A DNA stretch of 64,000 nt from Linum tenue (taxonomy: Eukaryota; Streptophyta; Magnoliopsida; Malpighiales; Linaceae): the NCBI GenBank assembly GCA_946122785.1, contig CAMGYJ010000003.1, forward strand, positions 29,777,811-29,841,810, read 5' to 3'. A program made the position numbers and the translations under genes. The notes beneath the pieces were generated by a model, which ran no database searches, was not told the origin of the DNA, and saw nothing but the letters and a program-made list of their open reading frames with translations. This document shows positions 10,538-22,115 of this stretch, one piece after another (position 1 is the stretch's first letter; every line of letters begins with the position of its first letter).

Positions 10538-12586
10538 GATAACTACAATATATTAGGCAAATCTCTTTTTAATGTTAACAAAATATTTACCAAAATTTTA
10601 AAAATGTAAGATATTGGTCAAACTTTTAATACTATTGCAAGATTTTTTAGTTTTTGATAATGCTATGTAGGTAAACCAAGATAGTGCACCCAATTTATAA
10701 GTATATATCAAGTGATAGTTTGATCTTAATTTTTTGTAAACTTTATGCTGCTAACTCAGATGTCTTTACGGTCGAATTACTTGCATTTCAAAATCCTACA
10801 AGATGGTGGCTAATGCATAATTTTTTTTATTATGACAGTTTGTGGCTCGAAACTAGTCAATCGGAGTGCTCTGTCAAGTGTCAAAGGAAATTACACTTGT
10901 AGAGCTATTTTGAAGGTGTTTTTACATCCTTTACATAAATGTCATGTTTTTTTTTACTCTTTGCAGTTTCAATAGAATTATCCAAATTAGTTGCAATCCT
11001 TCTAATAATCAAATTTCTAGACCACGCCTTTTGGACTTTCCTCGGCAAAGGAACATTTGAGACTTATGCAACGCAAGTGGCCTTATTTATATTTAATTAA
11101 TTTCACGTACAGCAACTGTTATTTAAATAATCATTGAATTAAGTATAATAAAATCTCTTAATCGATTCTATTAATAATAATCTCTCAGTCTGACAAGTAC
11201 TTGAAAGTTGAATACAAGCAAACTAAGAAGGAATACAACTTTAGATTTCAGACTGTTTGACCTTGAAAACACTAAATTATGAATGATGATATAAATATAA
11301 TCGCAACAAAAGTGCTAATTATTTTTATTTTTTTGAATGGAGGCGACCATATTGTTCTACTGCTACAATAGCATTATTAAAAACAAAAAAATTTCATAAG
11401 CGCAGTGTTTATAAAATCATATTGTATTAACGAACTGATCAGAAAACTCTTCTATTGAAGCAAAGCCTACATACAATTTTAGTGATATGAAAACGTTAAA
11501 TTACGATTTAAACATAAAATACTTTACCAACAATTGAGTCCGGCACAATTTTACCATCAGAGAAGTGATTATGTTAGGCATTATTTACACCGTTGAGTTG
11601 GTTGCTAAAAAATGATATTATTATTTAGAAGAATCTTAATCGTCGCTTTCCCATAATATTAATTAGTATGGAATAATCATTAATTACTAAAGATAGAAGT
11701 TTAAGAAGGTATTGCACTTAGCAGTTAGCACGACCCGATCTGATATTGCCATATTACATTATAATTTTTGGTATTGCTTCATGACTTGGCAAGGTTTGCA
11801 TATCATACCAAATCAATGTACATGGACCTTTTTTTCTTCTAATTGCCAACTTCATGGCCTGCCTTGTATGAGACACCATTACTCAGCACCATGTGGAAGA
11901 GGTCGCTAGGGCAAGAGAAAAGGACGTAAAAAAAAATAAAATATAATGATCATAATATTTATTAAAATAAATATGATTTTTCTTGTGATTTAAGGAAAGA
12001 AATGCTAAACAGAGGAACTGCGGGTTCCATCGTTTGAATGACGGAGTTCGATAAAAGAATGGGAGAGGATAGTAGTAGAGATGACAATTTTAATCGAATT
12101 CGTTTAATTGTATATGTTTGACCTGTTTTGAAATCACTAATACTCATTATGTAGGTACGGCGGGGTGAGTATGGGTACTATCCTCTCGACCTTATCCGTC
12201 ACAATATTGGCCTGTTTTTTGTCTAAATTCCTTGTAAATTTTTTCAAATTATTTAGAGTTTTACTTTTATTATCTCATATTTTAGATATAATAAAGTTGT
12301 AAATAAGCGAGAACCTCAATTTCTTGGATAATTTAATTACATTTATCACTATCATATCAACAATATGGCAAGAAGGATCTTACTATCATACTGTCATATC
12401 ATGATATTATTACTGTGGTAGTATATAAATATCACTATATGAGATACGATGACATCAAATTTATTTGCTCAAAGATATAGTTGCATATTAACTTACATTG
12501 TCATATACCACCATAATAAGACTTCATAACATCATCTCACTACTGTCGTACAATGATCTTACAACAATGGTAAGACTGACAACACC
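10538..12586. other. Intergenic spacer, nothing recognised
   Basis: About 2 kb of AT-rich sequence with only short, unconvincing open frames. From about 12350 to 12590 it becomes rich in ATCATATC and ACATCAT words, a diffuse low-complexity tract into which the next element inserted. Confidence 0.5.
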
Positions 12587-12602
12587 ATCATATCGCCGTC
12601 AT

Positions 12603-13538
12603 CAATTTCTCCCTTTTCTCATAAACGTTGTAATTTCTAGCAATCAGCTCCGAAAATTCATTTTTACTTTTTCTATCTTCTCTCTAGTGCCCCCATCTTC
12701 AGATGAGAGAGGGGGCTAACGCCGGCGTCTCTCCGGGGGCTGGCGGCAGCCCTTCGCTCCTCTTTTTTCCTTTGTGTTCCTTCTGCTTTGCTTGTTTTCA
12801 TCTCTTTTCGTTCACGCTTTTACGCTTTCTAGCCATTTTGAGGCTCTGTTTTCTCCCGTTAGTGGGTTTCCTTTCCTCCCTCCTCTGGTGGATTGAGTGT
12901 TTTTGTCCTCTAATATGGTACCCAGATCTGGAGATGGTGTCTCGATCTAAGATGTGATGGAGACAAGATCTGGTCTTGATCTGGCTTGTCTTTTCATTTT
13001 CTCTCCCATGTCTATCTCCTTGTCTTTCCTTGTAGATCTTGGTGAGTCGGAGATGTAGTTATTGGTGCCAGACTCGGAGGGGAAAGCTTGAAGACAAAAG
13101 CACCTTTCCCTTGGGTTCTTTCATCATCGTCCGGTCGGATGATATTGTCTCAGGGTTCGATCGGCGGGAGGCTGAAGCTGATTGGCTCGGGGTGGGTTGG
13201 TGGGAAGTTCTCTTCATAAGCCCTCCTTTAATTTCGAGGTCATCGGGAATCGATCCCCATTTTGATGCTTGGCGGTGGTGGCGACGTTGGTTGGGTGGCT
13301 AAACGATGGTAGGGGTTTTCGACTGCAGGGGGGAGGATCCAGAGGGGTGGGGATGTGTGGTTAGGGTTTGAGAATCTTGACTTGTTTTGGCCCGGGTCTG
13401 AGCCTTATTGGGTTTTGGGTCGTGCGTTTTGGGCCTCTTTGTTGAGGATTTTCATGTCTGGTCACCATTTCTACTTGTATTTCTCCATTTTGGCTTGGCC
13501 CAGTCGTATACTTAATGAACAACCTTTCAAACAAAAAA
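12603..13538 (+). mobile_element. Non-LTR-type insertion, no clear ORF, 936 bp
   Basis: The segment is flanked by a 16-bp duplication, ATCATATCGCCGTCAT (12587-12602) and ATCATATCGTCGTCAT (13539-13554), with one mismatch. It ends in an A-rich tail (ACAAAAAAA). It is richer in G+C than its surroundings and has only short open frames (12703-12957, 13039-13302). These are marks of an RNA copied into DNA by LINE machinery: a non-autonomous retroelement, a 5'-truncated LINE or a processed transcript. I do not recognise the parent. Confidence 0.7.
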
Positions 13539-14059
13539 ATCATATCGTCGTCATATCATGAGATAAGATGTAAAAATTTTTTGCTAAAAATATCAAAATG
13601 AATTTCCTTTCGTAGAGCACAAAAAATGTGATTTAATTTCTATGCAATTTTTTTCGAAATCAATCTAAAAAATTAGATATCGTTCTTTCAAAATTCGTAA
13701 GATATTTGAAAAGTGCATTAACTGCCCCTCGAGATACCCACGAGCCCCAGAAATTCACACAAATATCCCCAAAATCCCTAATTTCCATCATTATACCCCC
13801 AATGTGGATAATAAGATCTATCATTCCTTAATTACAACCCTTTGATCTCATTTGTAGTTCTACATGGATTTTGTATGATAACCCAGGGTAGAGTTAATAT
13901 TTTCATATGGTCCGAACTTTATCCTAATTTACGATTTTGGCCTATCTTTTCATAAACTCGTAATTTGGCCTTAACTATCACCAAAAATAACTTATTTGGC
14001 TCAGCCTGAGTATTTACCGTTATGTTGGACGAGTAATACCGTTAGCTAACGGAGACTCT

Positions 14060-15000
14060 GCCAGTTAGGTATCTTGGTATACCACTAATTGCAGGAAAAC
14101 TCACTTCAAAAGATTTTGGCATATAGAATCAGTGATGTACTCCCTAGTCTCATTAGTTCCAATCAATATGCTTTCATTAAAGGGAGATTAATCCGTGACA
14201 ATATTCTACCTGCACATGAGTTGTTGAAATGGTAAAATAGGAAATCATTCTCTCCTCTTTATTTTCACTAAGGGATCCGTCAAGATAATGAAAGTAGTTC
14301 CCTAAAAAAAAAAAAAGATAATGAAAGTAGTTTCAGAAGTATTAGACCATATCTATAAGGTTTCTGGCCTTAAATACAACCCGGGGAAGAGTTAAATGTT
14401 CTCTGTTGGTTTATCAAATGTTGAGAGGAGGGAAATTGCAAAATAGTCTGGCTTTCAGATGAGGCCTCTGCTAGTTTAACTTTGTAGAGAAATTTTACAA
14501 TGTTATATAGTATCGGTGCTATAGGTTTTTATCTTTATGGTACAACTCAAAATTGTACATTTACATTATGGTACAACTTTAGATTGTACCTATACTTTTG
14601 GTACAAATTCTTTTGTGGTACAACTTGAACTTGTACCTTTATGTGATGGTACAACTTCAAGTTGTAAAGTTGTACCATAACATAATGGTACAAATTGCTT
14701 TATGGTACAACCTAAACATATACATTTAATATTATGGTACAACTTTAAGTTGTACATTAAAGCACCAATACTATATAGCATAGTAGAAGTGCTCTATCTT
14801 GATATACCACTGATTGCAATAAAACTCACTTTAAAGGATTGTAAGGCTGTAATTGATAACATCACAAAAAAGATAGATGATTGAAAAGCAAGATTACTGT
14901 CTTATGCAAGGAAGATCTAGCTTGTTATTTATGCGTTAGCAAGCATCACCAAATACTGGATGAGTATCTTCCATCTTCAAGGCAATGTGTTAGCAAGGCA
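14060..15000 (+). pseudogene. Decayed LINE reverse transcriptase fragment
   Basis: Short stretches in changing frames match L1-type reverse transcriptase. Near 14068 a YLGIPLIAGKLTSKD-like block is followed by DVLPSLISSNQYAFIKGRLI (RT motif region, about 14115-14205), then VSGLKYNPGKS (about 14360-14395). After the MITE, YLDIPLIAIKLTLKDCKAVI (14804-14863) leads into RLLSYAGRS (about 14890). The order is scrambled, with a YLGIPLI-type block occurring twice, so at least two fragments or a rearrangement are present. Frame breaks and stops make it non-functional. It is cut by the MITE at 14486-14795. The stretch 13555-14059 to its left holds no clear gene. Confidence 0.75.
14486..14795. mobile_element. 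MITE family A, copy 2 (inside LINE remnant)
   Basis: About 310 bp, similar throughout to the element at 2078-2388. It has the same inverted ends (AGAGAAATTTTACAATG at left; AGAGCACTTCTACTATG reverse complemented at right) and the same palindromic TACAACTT interior. It splits the LINE fragment just before the YLDIPLI block, which gives its insertion point. No coding capacity. Confidence 0.8.
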
Positions 15001-15829
15001 CTAATTACACTATAATCAAATCCAACATATAAGATAATAATTTAGTTGCGTGCTTTTCACATTTGATATGAACGAGACTACTTCATAGAAAACATAAACT
15101 CTTCAGAATTATTATTGCATGAGTAGAACTTCACGACTTAAGCGGGTCTGCGGCGGTAGAGTTGCCCTAATAAGTCCATGAGTGGTTCTTACTTCTTAGC
15201 ATCCATCCATTCCATATCCATGAATTTTATACATACTAGAATAATTTAAACTTTGCTTCAAAATAATTCAAGGCATATTCTCCCATAATTTCAGTTAAGT
15301 TTTGACAGACATAACCTTGTCTTGGAGGAATCGTGCACATCTATATAGGAAGAGCAAATGCAGGTATTGGGGGGGATGAACTTGGGTGGCGATTGCATCT
15401 GTGTATTTGAAAACCCGAATAACTGTGACCGTGATAATGTTAACTAAACCAAACCATTAAAAAAAAAGGTTTGATTAAACAACGGATTGTACATTGAATC
15501 TATCAACGTCCCACCAGAGGGCCACCCTAAACCTAATTAGTGTGGAGGAAGAGATATTCAACAAGGATTATCATGTACAAGAATGCAAGTGTGCTAACAT
15601 CTTATGTGCTAGTACTTAATTAATGTATATAGTAGCCTTCTTCCTTCATCATATCCTCCTCTCGTAGTTTCTGCCTCTCACTCTCCACCTCTACATTCAC
15701 TTCTCTCACTATGAAAACAAACCTAGCATGTTACTTGTAAAAGACATCATTTCACAATTATAAAAAAAAATAAAGTTTATTACCTTGTCATTCTCTATAA
15801 TATTTATGGTTCTTTTCATGATATTTTTG
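15001..15829. other. Intergenic spacer, nothing recognised
   Basis: AT-rich sequence without a convincing ORF, terminal repeats or RNA-gene boxes. Confidence 0.5.
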
Positions 15830-16430
15830 GTGTGGTTTTTCGTTTTTTTTTTTAAGTGGTTTTTCGTCTTTCTGGTATACTTCATGAGAGTTTTGGTGTG
15901 GTTGCACATACTTCTAGTCTGTTTTATGGAAGTTGTGATAAATATTAATGATTTCTAGTATGCTTCAGCGAACTTGTGGACATTGTTTTATGGAACTTGT
16001 GGTAAACTTTATGATGTTTCTTACTTGCTTAAGGAATCTTGTGGTCAGCTTGATTATGTGCTTTCTACATTTTCTGATATGTTTGAGGGAACTTGTGGTC
16101 AATTTTATAAGATTTTTGGTTAGCTTCAGGAAACTTGTGGTTAGCTTTGTGGTATGCTTTCGATATTTTCTAGTATGCTTTATGGGGTTTCTGCTTTACT
16201 TCTTGAGTTTTGTGGTGTGTTGTCATGTTTTTGGTGAAGTCGGAGTTTTTCTGGTCTACTTCATAAGAGTTGTAGTAACTTTATGAGTTTGTTTGGTCTG
16301 TTTTGAAAAACTTGTGGTCAACTTTGAGTTTGGTAGTGTGGTGAGTTTATGGTCTGGTTTATGAACTTTCTGGTCTACTTAATATATTTTTTTTGTGATT
16401 TATCGTGTTTCTGGTATGCATTTTCTAGTA
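15830..16430. repeat. Degenerate minisatellite-like tract
   Basis: The core AACTTGTGGTNANCTTT recurs at irregular spacings of roughly 25-56 bases (about 15968, 15993, 16036, 16092, 16132 and 16308), mixed with TTTTCTGGTNTNCTT words. The 112-residue hydrophobic open frame at 15948-16286 follows from this T-rich repetition and I do not call it a gene. Confidence 0.55.
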
Positions 16431-16740
16431 TTCTTTAAGATACTCAGCTAAGGAAGGGAAACAAAATAAATTAGCAGTGACATACGCGTGTTCCCCCTAT
16501 AATTTTTTAATATGACAATTGTGATCCTCCCCTTAAAAATTTGCATTAATTTTGGTAAACTCCTTTGATATAAAAACTCATCAAAACTTCTACACAAAAA
16601 AAGTTATCAAAACAAAATATTCATATTGGCTGGAACTAATATTAGTATCATGCTCTACCAAATTGGGTGTTAGCGCGCCCTAACATAAATCAGTATGTAT
16701 GGAGTTGGTGCTATGAGCCATTGTTAGAAACGCGCGACCT

Positions 16741-16985
16741 TTTTATTTTTTTTATAACCGAGAACCCTTACTCATGGTTGCCACATTGTAACACCACGAG
16801 CAGGTTAACTCGGGTATGCGGCTTCACAGGCCATGTCCATCCTCGAGGGTAAGGATACACCTCGTGCCTACGGAAGTGATACAGGTGCAGCCGTGGATCG
16901 AACCCGGGTCGTTTGGCCAGGATCGATCTTCTCACAGATAACAGACGGTGCCGTTAGGCTACGTGCTCTTTCGCAGGATGCCGAC
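16741..16985 (-). mobile_element. tRNA-derived SINE, copy 3
   Basis: On the minus strand GAGCACGTAGCCTAACGGCA is a strong A-box-like head and GGGTTCGATCC, about 60 bases on, is a near-perfect B box. The body ends at GGTTATAAAAAAAATAAAAA. Only a weak flanking match (AGGTCG) was seen, so the exact ends are uncertain. Confidence 0.75.
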
Positions 16986-16989
16986 CTCT

Positions 16990-18236
16990 TCCTCCCATTT
17001 CTCTTCAAATTCTTCTTCATCATCTCCAACTCTCCTCTTCAAACCCTACAATTACCCCAATTTTCGTTTTTCTATCATCCATACAAGTGAGTGTGACGAG
17101 AATCCAAAGTAAAATCCGTTGATGCCTAGCTACGGGTGACCTAATTTAGCTTAAGAGAATTGAGAGTGAGATGGTAACACCATGCCATGGTTATTGTTGT
17201 ACATTTGAAGGTAGCCTCCGTTGAGACAAGTCTAGAGCATTGATGAAATTTTCATTGACCATAAAAACAATTTCTCAAAGTAATTTACGGTTGAAGTTAC
17301 CGTACATATATACGTTTAAACCATCCGTAATTACTATTAGGAAGATTGATTATACAATTTGATGACCTTTGAATATTTCAACATGCTACCTAGCTTGGTA
17401 CGTATACGTGATAATTACTCTTCCCCCTTTTCCACCAAGTCAACGGTTCATATGGATACTTTTTTTACCGGCCGCTTTCGCAAATGTGAAATGTCTCGAA
17501 CGTACGTAACCGTGAAAACAACGTAGAGTCAGTAATAAAATGCACTTTGGCGAGACGGCCGTCCGTTTAGCTGCTTGTTAATAATTCCCCAATTATATGT
17601 CGGCTGGTGTCAAAGTAGTATAAATCTTTCACATCACATAAAAGGGACTTCGTCTGTCAACTTCTTTAATCAACTCTTTTACCGAGTTAGAAAGTTTGGA
17701 TGAGTGATTTAGTACGACTCATTTGCTACCATATTAAATGGAATGACAGAATGGTAATATTATACAAATGAGTTATTTAAACGCTTTCTAACAAACTTTA
17801 CATATCCAAATTTCTATACTCTCAAATGTCTATATTTGAGCAAACGGCCTCAAAACGGGCCCTTGAATATGGCAATCTATACCCAAAGAAACCTAAACAT
17901 GTTTGGAAATAATGAATAGGAGAGAGTTATGTGAAGTGTTTAGGAAGATTTATCCTACTTAATACTTGGTTATAGTTTATAGAATATGTATCCATCTCAA
18001 GCAAATATCGAAAAATTGTTAGGAAACTTTTTGAGTGACAGAAACATTCGAGTGATCAAACATTGAAACTTTCTTTAGTATATAGTATCACCCTTATTCG
18101 GCTAAGCCGGCCTTCTTTAGTTAGCATTGACGGCTCAAACCGCCATCAATTTTACTGGCCGAACTGAACTGGATCATACGACATGTAATGAATATACGTA
18201 CTGTCATGATCATGGAGAAGCCAGCAGCTACGCAGC
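16990..18236. other. Intergenic spacer, nothing recognised
   Basis: No convincing coding region, RNA gene or terminal repeat was seen in this 1.2-kb AT-rich stretch. Confidence 0.5.
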
Positions 18237-18239
18237 TTA

Positions 18240-18471
18240 GGCCCTGTTTACTTTCATTTCTGTTTCCTGTTTTTGAGAAAACAGATGTTGAAAACGGGTG
18301 AAAACAACATTTTGTCGTTTCCGAAAACATCAGGAAGTTGCCACTTTCTGTTTTCATAGTTGGAAACGAATAGAAAACAGAATGAAAAGTAAACAAGTTT
18401 TCTCGTTTCGGTTGCCAAATTTATGACATGAAAACAGAAAACAGGAAACGAAAATGGAAGTGAACAGGGCC
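18240..18471. mobile_element. Tourist-like MITE, 232 bp, TTA TSD
   Basis: The ends are GGCCCTGTTTACTTTCATTT and, reverse complemented, GGCCCTGTTCACTTCCATTT. TTA flanks both sides (18237-18239 and 18472-18474). The interior is rich in GAAAACAG and CTGTTTTC words and folds back on itself. No ORF. The GGSCCTGTTT start is typical of PIF/Harbinger MITEs. Confidence 0.88.
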
Positions 18472-18474
18472 TTA

Positions 18475-19329
18475 GCTAACCACGGCCGGCAGGCACCAAC
18501 CTACAAAAACATGCTTTTGTACATCTTTGACACATCTGTCAGTCATCGGTGAAAGCATGACTGGAAACCAGAGAGAATATATCACCATGAAAATCACTGT
18601 GTCCAGGACAGCCTATTATTGGACACTTAATTAGAACGAAGCTCAATATGTAGCAAACGACATGACAGCAAAACAATATGAGACCACTTGCTTCTCTGGA
18701 GAGAATTGGAAATGTCGACAGGATTTGTACGTGGTAGAATTATAATTATTATGAACTTTAATATTAACGAATTTTTAAGGACCAAACTTATAATGGATTT
18801 GTGTGAAGTACTATTGCTGCTTCTGGTTGAAGGGGTCCATCTTTTCTTGGAATCAGATCAACCCTCTTAGTAAAGATCTCTGAACTATTGGGATTAACAT
18901 TAGGCGGTAAGTTTTGTTTTCCACTAAAAATATAATTTTAGACTTTTGTTTCCTTTTAGTGCATACGAGTTAATATTATTTACAACCTATTTACCCTTAA
19001 TAAATAACTTTCTACCATGTTCATTAATTATTGAGAATTTAATGATTTTTATAAGGCCAACTCAACATTAACCACTGAATGATTTAAGTTGGGTCTTGAA
19101 TTATTTTTTGGGGTCAGTGATCGAGCGCCCCTCTTTGTAACCTAAGTCGCCGAGCGGTTTCCTCTCCCTCGTGGAGATGGCGGCTCGAGTTGGTCTCAAC
19201 AGACTAGATGTCAAGATGGCTGCGTAACAAGCCAGTTAGTATGACACACTTGAAACACACTCAAACAAACGCAAGCACTTGAACAAACTCAAACCTCGAA
19301 CCCTCTTAAACTCACTACTCACGTCTAGG
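18475..19329. other. Intergenic spacer, nothing recognised
   Basis: Mostly AT-rich. The patch at about 19115-19240 is GC-richer and may be a transposon piece, but it shows no diagnostic ends. Confidence 0.45.
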
Positions 19330-20000
19330 TACCGTCCAAAGATGTTCAATTAAATCCGTCTTGAGCATTCTATGTTCATCACCGTCACGAATCAATGCAT
19401 TACGAGCCAAATAATGCTATAGTGTCGGCCTGTTTTGATATATATGTGTCTCAACTTCTTCATAATCAATTGGACCATGCATCTCATCAAAATCACCAAG
19501 TTGTTCATCCTCAACTATCATATTATATAATATAATTCAAGTTAACAAGTTAAATTGACTTATTGAAATTGAAAATAAAAGTAAACAATCGACTCAATGT
19601 TGGCATATCCCAAGTTCGAGCAGGGTTGCGTACAATTTCTCAACGGGATTGGGAAATGTTGAATGTCCTCTCTACATCTTTTATGTATCCTTCTTGACGT
19701 TTAGTAAATAAAGATTCATTGGCATCAACGGGATTAGCAATTGTTTTTACCAAAGTAGACCATGAAGGATAGATACCATCAACTAGATAATAACATTTAT
19801 TATGCCATTTGTTATTTATCTTAAATCTCAACTGTGGTGTTCCATTCACTATACGATCAAACACTAGAGATTTCAAGAGTTGATGGGAAACTTCTCTATG
19901 ACGTTTAGTGAAGCCTCGGATGCCAACTTGCTGGGGAAGTGATGCACTTTCCTTATCCTCCATTTGCTGGAGTTCAAGCTGGAGTTCGTAGTCAAACATT
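19330..20000 (-). pseudogene. PIF/Harbinger-type transposase remnant
   Basis: On the minus strand the longest open piece (19999-19640) contains NNKWHNKCYYLVDGIYPSW and KDVERTFNISQSR, which match the C-terminal part of plant Harbinger transposases (the plant transposon protein family). Translation continues past an in-frame TGA into EIVRNPARTWDM and, further on (about 19490-19330), DEMHGPIDYEEVETHIYQNR, with another stop. The catalytic N-terminal part seems to be deleted: REVSHQLLKS runs straight into later sequence. It cannot encode an active transposase. Confidence 0.75.
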
Positions 20001-20882
20001 TTAAGCTTTGCATACTCTTGCTCATCGGATGATGATTGGGATGAATATATAATGTCTTGTTGTCGGATGAAGATTGAGATGAATACAAAATTTACTAATT
20101 ATATAATAACAAAAATATCTCAGAATTTGCTCAAATATTATCAGAATGGTCATATTAAAAACTTAAGTTTAATTATTTATAAGTTAGGATTACTCAACAC
20201 GAAACAGAAAGCCACGGATTGCAGTTGTTTCTGTTTTTTAAAAGACAAAAATTCACTTTGACCCTTTAAACCTTTTTTCTTACCCGAGTTCCGGTTTATC
20301 TAACGATATACGTGCTTTATTTTTTTAGAATAAAAAGAGACAAAAAAAAAAAAAAGAAAAAAATTCCAATTGATTATCATATGCCACATGCAAGATGTTG
20401 TGTACTTTTAATGACCGTGAGATAGAAACCATTTGTTTAGAATAATAGTTCAAAAATATTTAACCAACCCTCAAGTAAAAAATTGTGAATGGTACGTGGT
20501 GCCTAAGCTTTATACAAGGGAAATTGATGTAGGCCGGTTAAAAGTGACGGATGCTTGTATTAGGGGCAACCATATGTCCACATGCACAAGCTACCATTGA
20601 CCTTTGATTCTACTAATTACAATTCAAAAGAGGGTTTTGCATGAATTTATGAGACATTTGATGTGTAAAGATTTTTGGTCACCGTCCACTCCTCCTCCCA
20701 AACACAAACACATCATTTTCTTCTCGTTGCTTCACCTTCAATCCTAGCTAGGCAAAGGAGAAGGAAGAATTGACAAACCCAATAAACAATGGAACATCAA
20801 GAAGCTATATTTTTTCTTCTTCTTAAGATTAAAAAGAGTTGACCTTTAGATGGAGATGATGTGGCCTTGAGAATGTTTCCCC

Positions 20883-20888
20883 TATAAA
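20883..20888 (+). promoter_or_regulatory. TATA box of the ACC oxidase gene
   Basis: TATAAA in the context CCCTATAAAATCC lies 106 bases before the ATG. That would place transcription start near 20915 and give a leader of about 75 bases. The 20001-20882 stretch upstream holds no gene. Confidence 0.65.
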
Positions 20889-20988
20889 ATCCAGCCTTTT
20901 GTACCTTCCTTTCTTCTTCACTGCAAACCCAGCACCTACCAAAACAGAAGCCTTACAAAGTTCAAAGCTTTTTCTTCCCCCTCCTTTA

Positions 20989-22115
20989 ATGGCTATCCCA
21001 GTGGTTGATTTCTCCAAGGTTGGCAATGGTGCTAGTCCTGAGGAAAGGGCTGCAACCATGGCTCTCATTGCCAAGCACTGTGAGGAGTGGGGATTCTTTC
21101 AGGTAAGATAATAATATCTTACAAAGCTTCTTTTTTTTTTTTTTTACCTTTGGGGGAACCATTCTTAGAAAAAAAGATTCCAACTTCTTCACTTTCTTTC
21201 ATGTAAACAGCTGGTGAACCATGGGATCTCAGAGGAGCTCCTTGAAAGGGTGAAGAAGGTCTGCACAGAGTTCTTCAAGCTGGAAAGAGAGCAGAATTTC
21301 AAGCAATCCCCACTGTTCAAATCCCTCAGTGATCTGCCTGATGGCCAAAAGCTGGAGAATGTTGACTGGGAAGATGTCATCACACTTCTTGACCACAATG
21401 AGTGGCCCTCCAAAACCCTTGGATTCAAGTAAGAACACAAAAAAAAAAAGATCACTTTTTTATCAATTCCCCTGTTTTTGCTCCCTTTCAGTCTCTAATT
21501 TCCTGTTTACATTTCAGGGACACAATGGCAGAGTACAGGGCAGAGCTGAGGAAACTTGCAGGGCAAGTAATGGAAGTGATGGATGAGAATTTGGGTTTAC
21601 CAAAAAGTTACATCAAGAATGCATTCAACAGTGGTGGAGAGGAAGCCTTCTTTGGGACAAAAGTGAGCCACTACCCACCCTGCCCCAAGCCCGAGATGGT
21701 GAACGGGCTGAGGGCCCACACCGATGCAGGCGGGGTGATCATGCTGTTCCAGGACGACGTCGTTGGAGGGCTCGAGGTGCTGAAAGACGGGGAGTGGTTC
21801 GATGTGCAGCCGATGAGGAACAGCATTGTGATCAACACCGGGGATCAGGTCGAGGTGCTGAGCAACGGCAGGTACAAGAGCGCCTGGCATCGAGTCCAGG
21901 CGAAGCCAGATGGCAACAGGAGGTCGATCGCGTCGTTCTACAACCCGTCGATGAAGGCCACCATTGCTCCAGCTCCACAGCTTGTGGAGAATGGTGGGGT
22001 GGGAGTTGAGGCCTTTGGGTACCCTGAGTTTGTGTTTGGGGACTACATGTCTGTTTATGCAGAGCAGAAGTTTGACCCTAAGGAGCCAAGGTTTCAGGCT
22101 GTTAGAGCCATGTGA
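20989..22115 (+). CDS. ACO: 1-aminocyclopropane-1-carboxylate oxidase (ACC oxidase)
   Basis: This enzyme makes ethylene from ACC, using Fe(II), ascorbate and oxygen. Exons are 20989-21102, 21211-21428 and 21518-22115; all junctions are GT-AG and the frame closes as 309 residues, normal for the family. Seen in the protein: MAIPVVDFSKV start, CEEWGFFQLVNHGI in the N-terminal DIOX region, the iron ligands in AHTDAGG and SAWHR, and the co-substrate motif NRRSIASFYNPS. The short C-terminus (EPRFQAVRAM) and three-exon structure fit the ACO5-like branch rather than the classic fruit-ripening ACO1 type; that sub-typing is from memory. The gene converges on NADK2. No damage was seen. Confidence 0.95.

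Noticed and set aside
15948..16286. 112-residue hydrophobic protein
   Set aside because: The frame is a by-product of a T-rich degenerate tandem repeat; no family resemblance.
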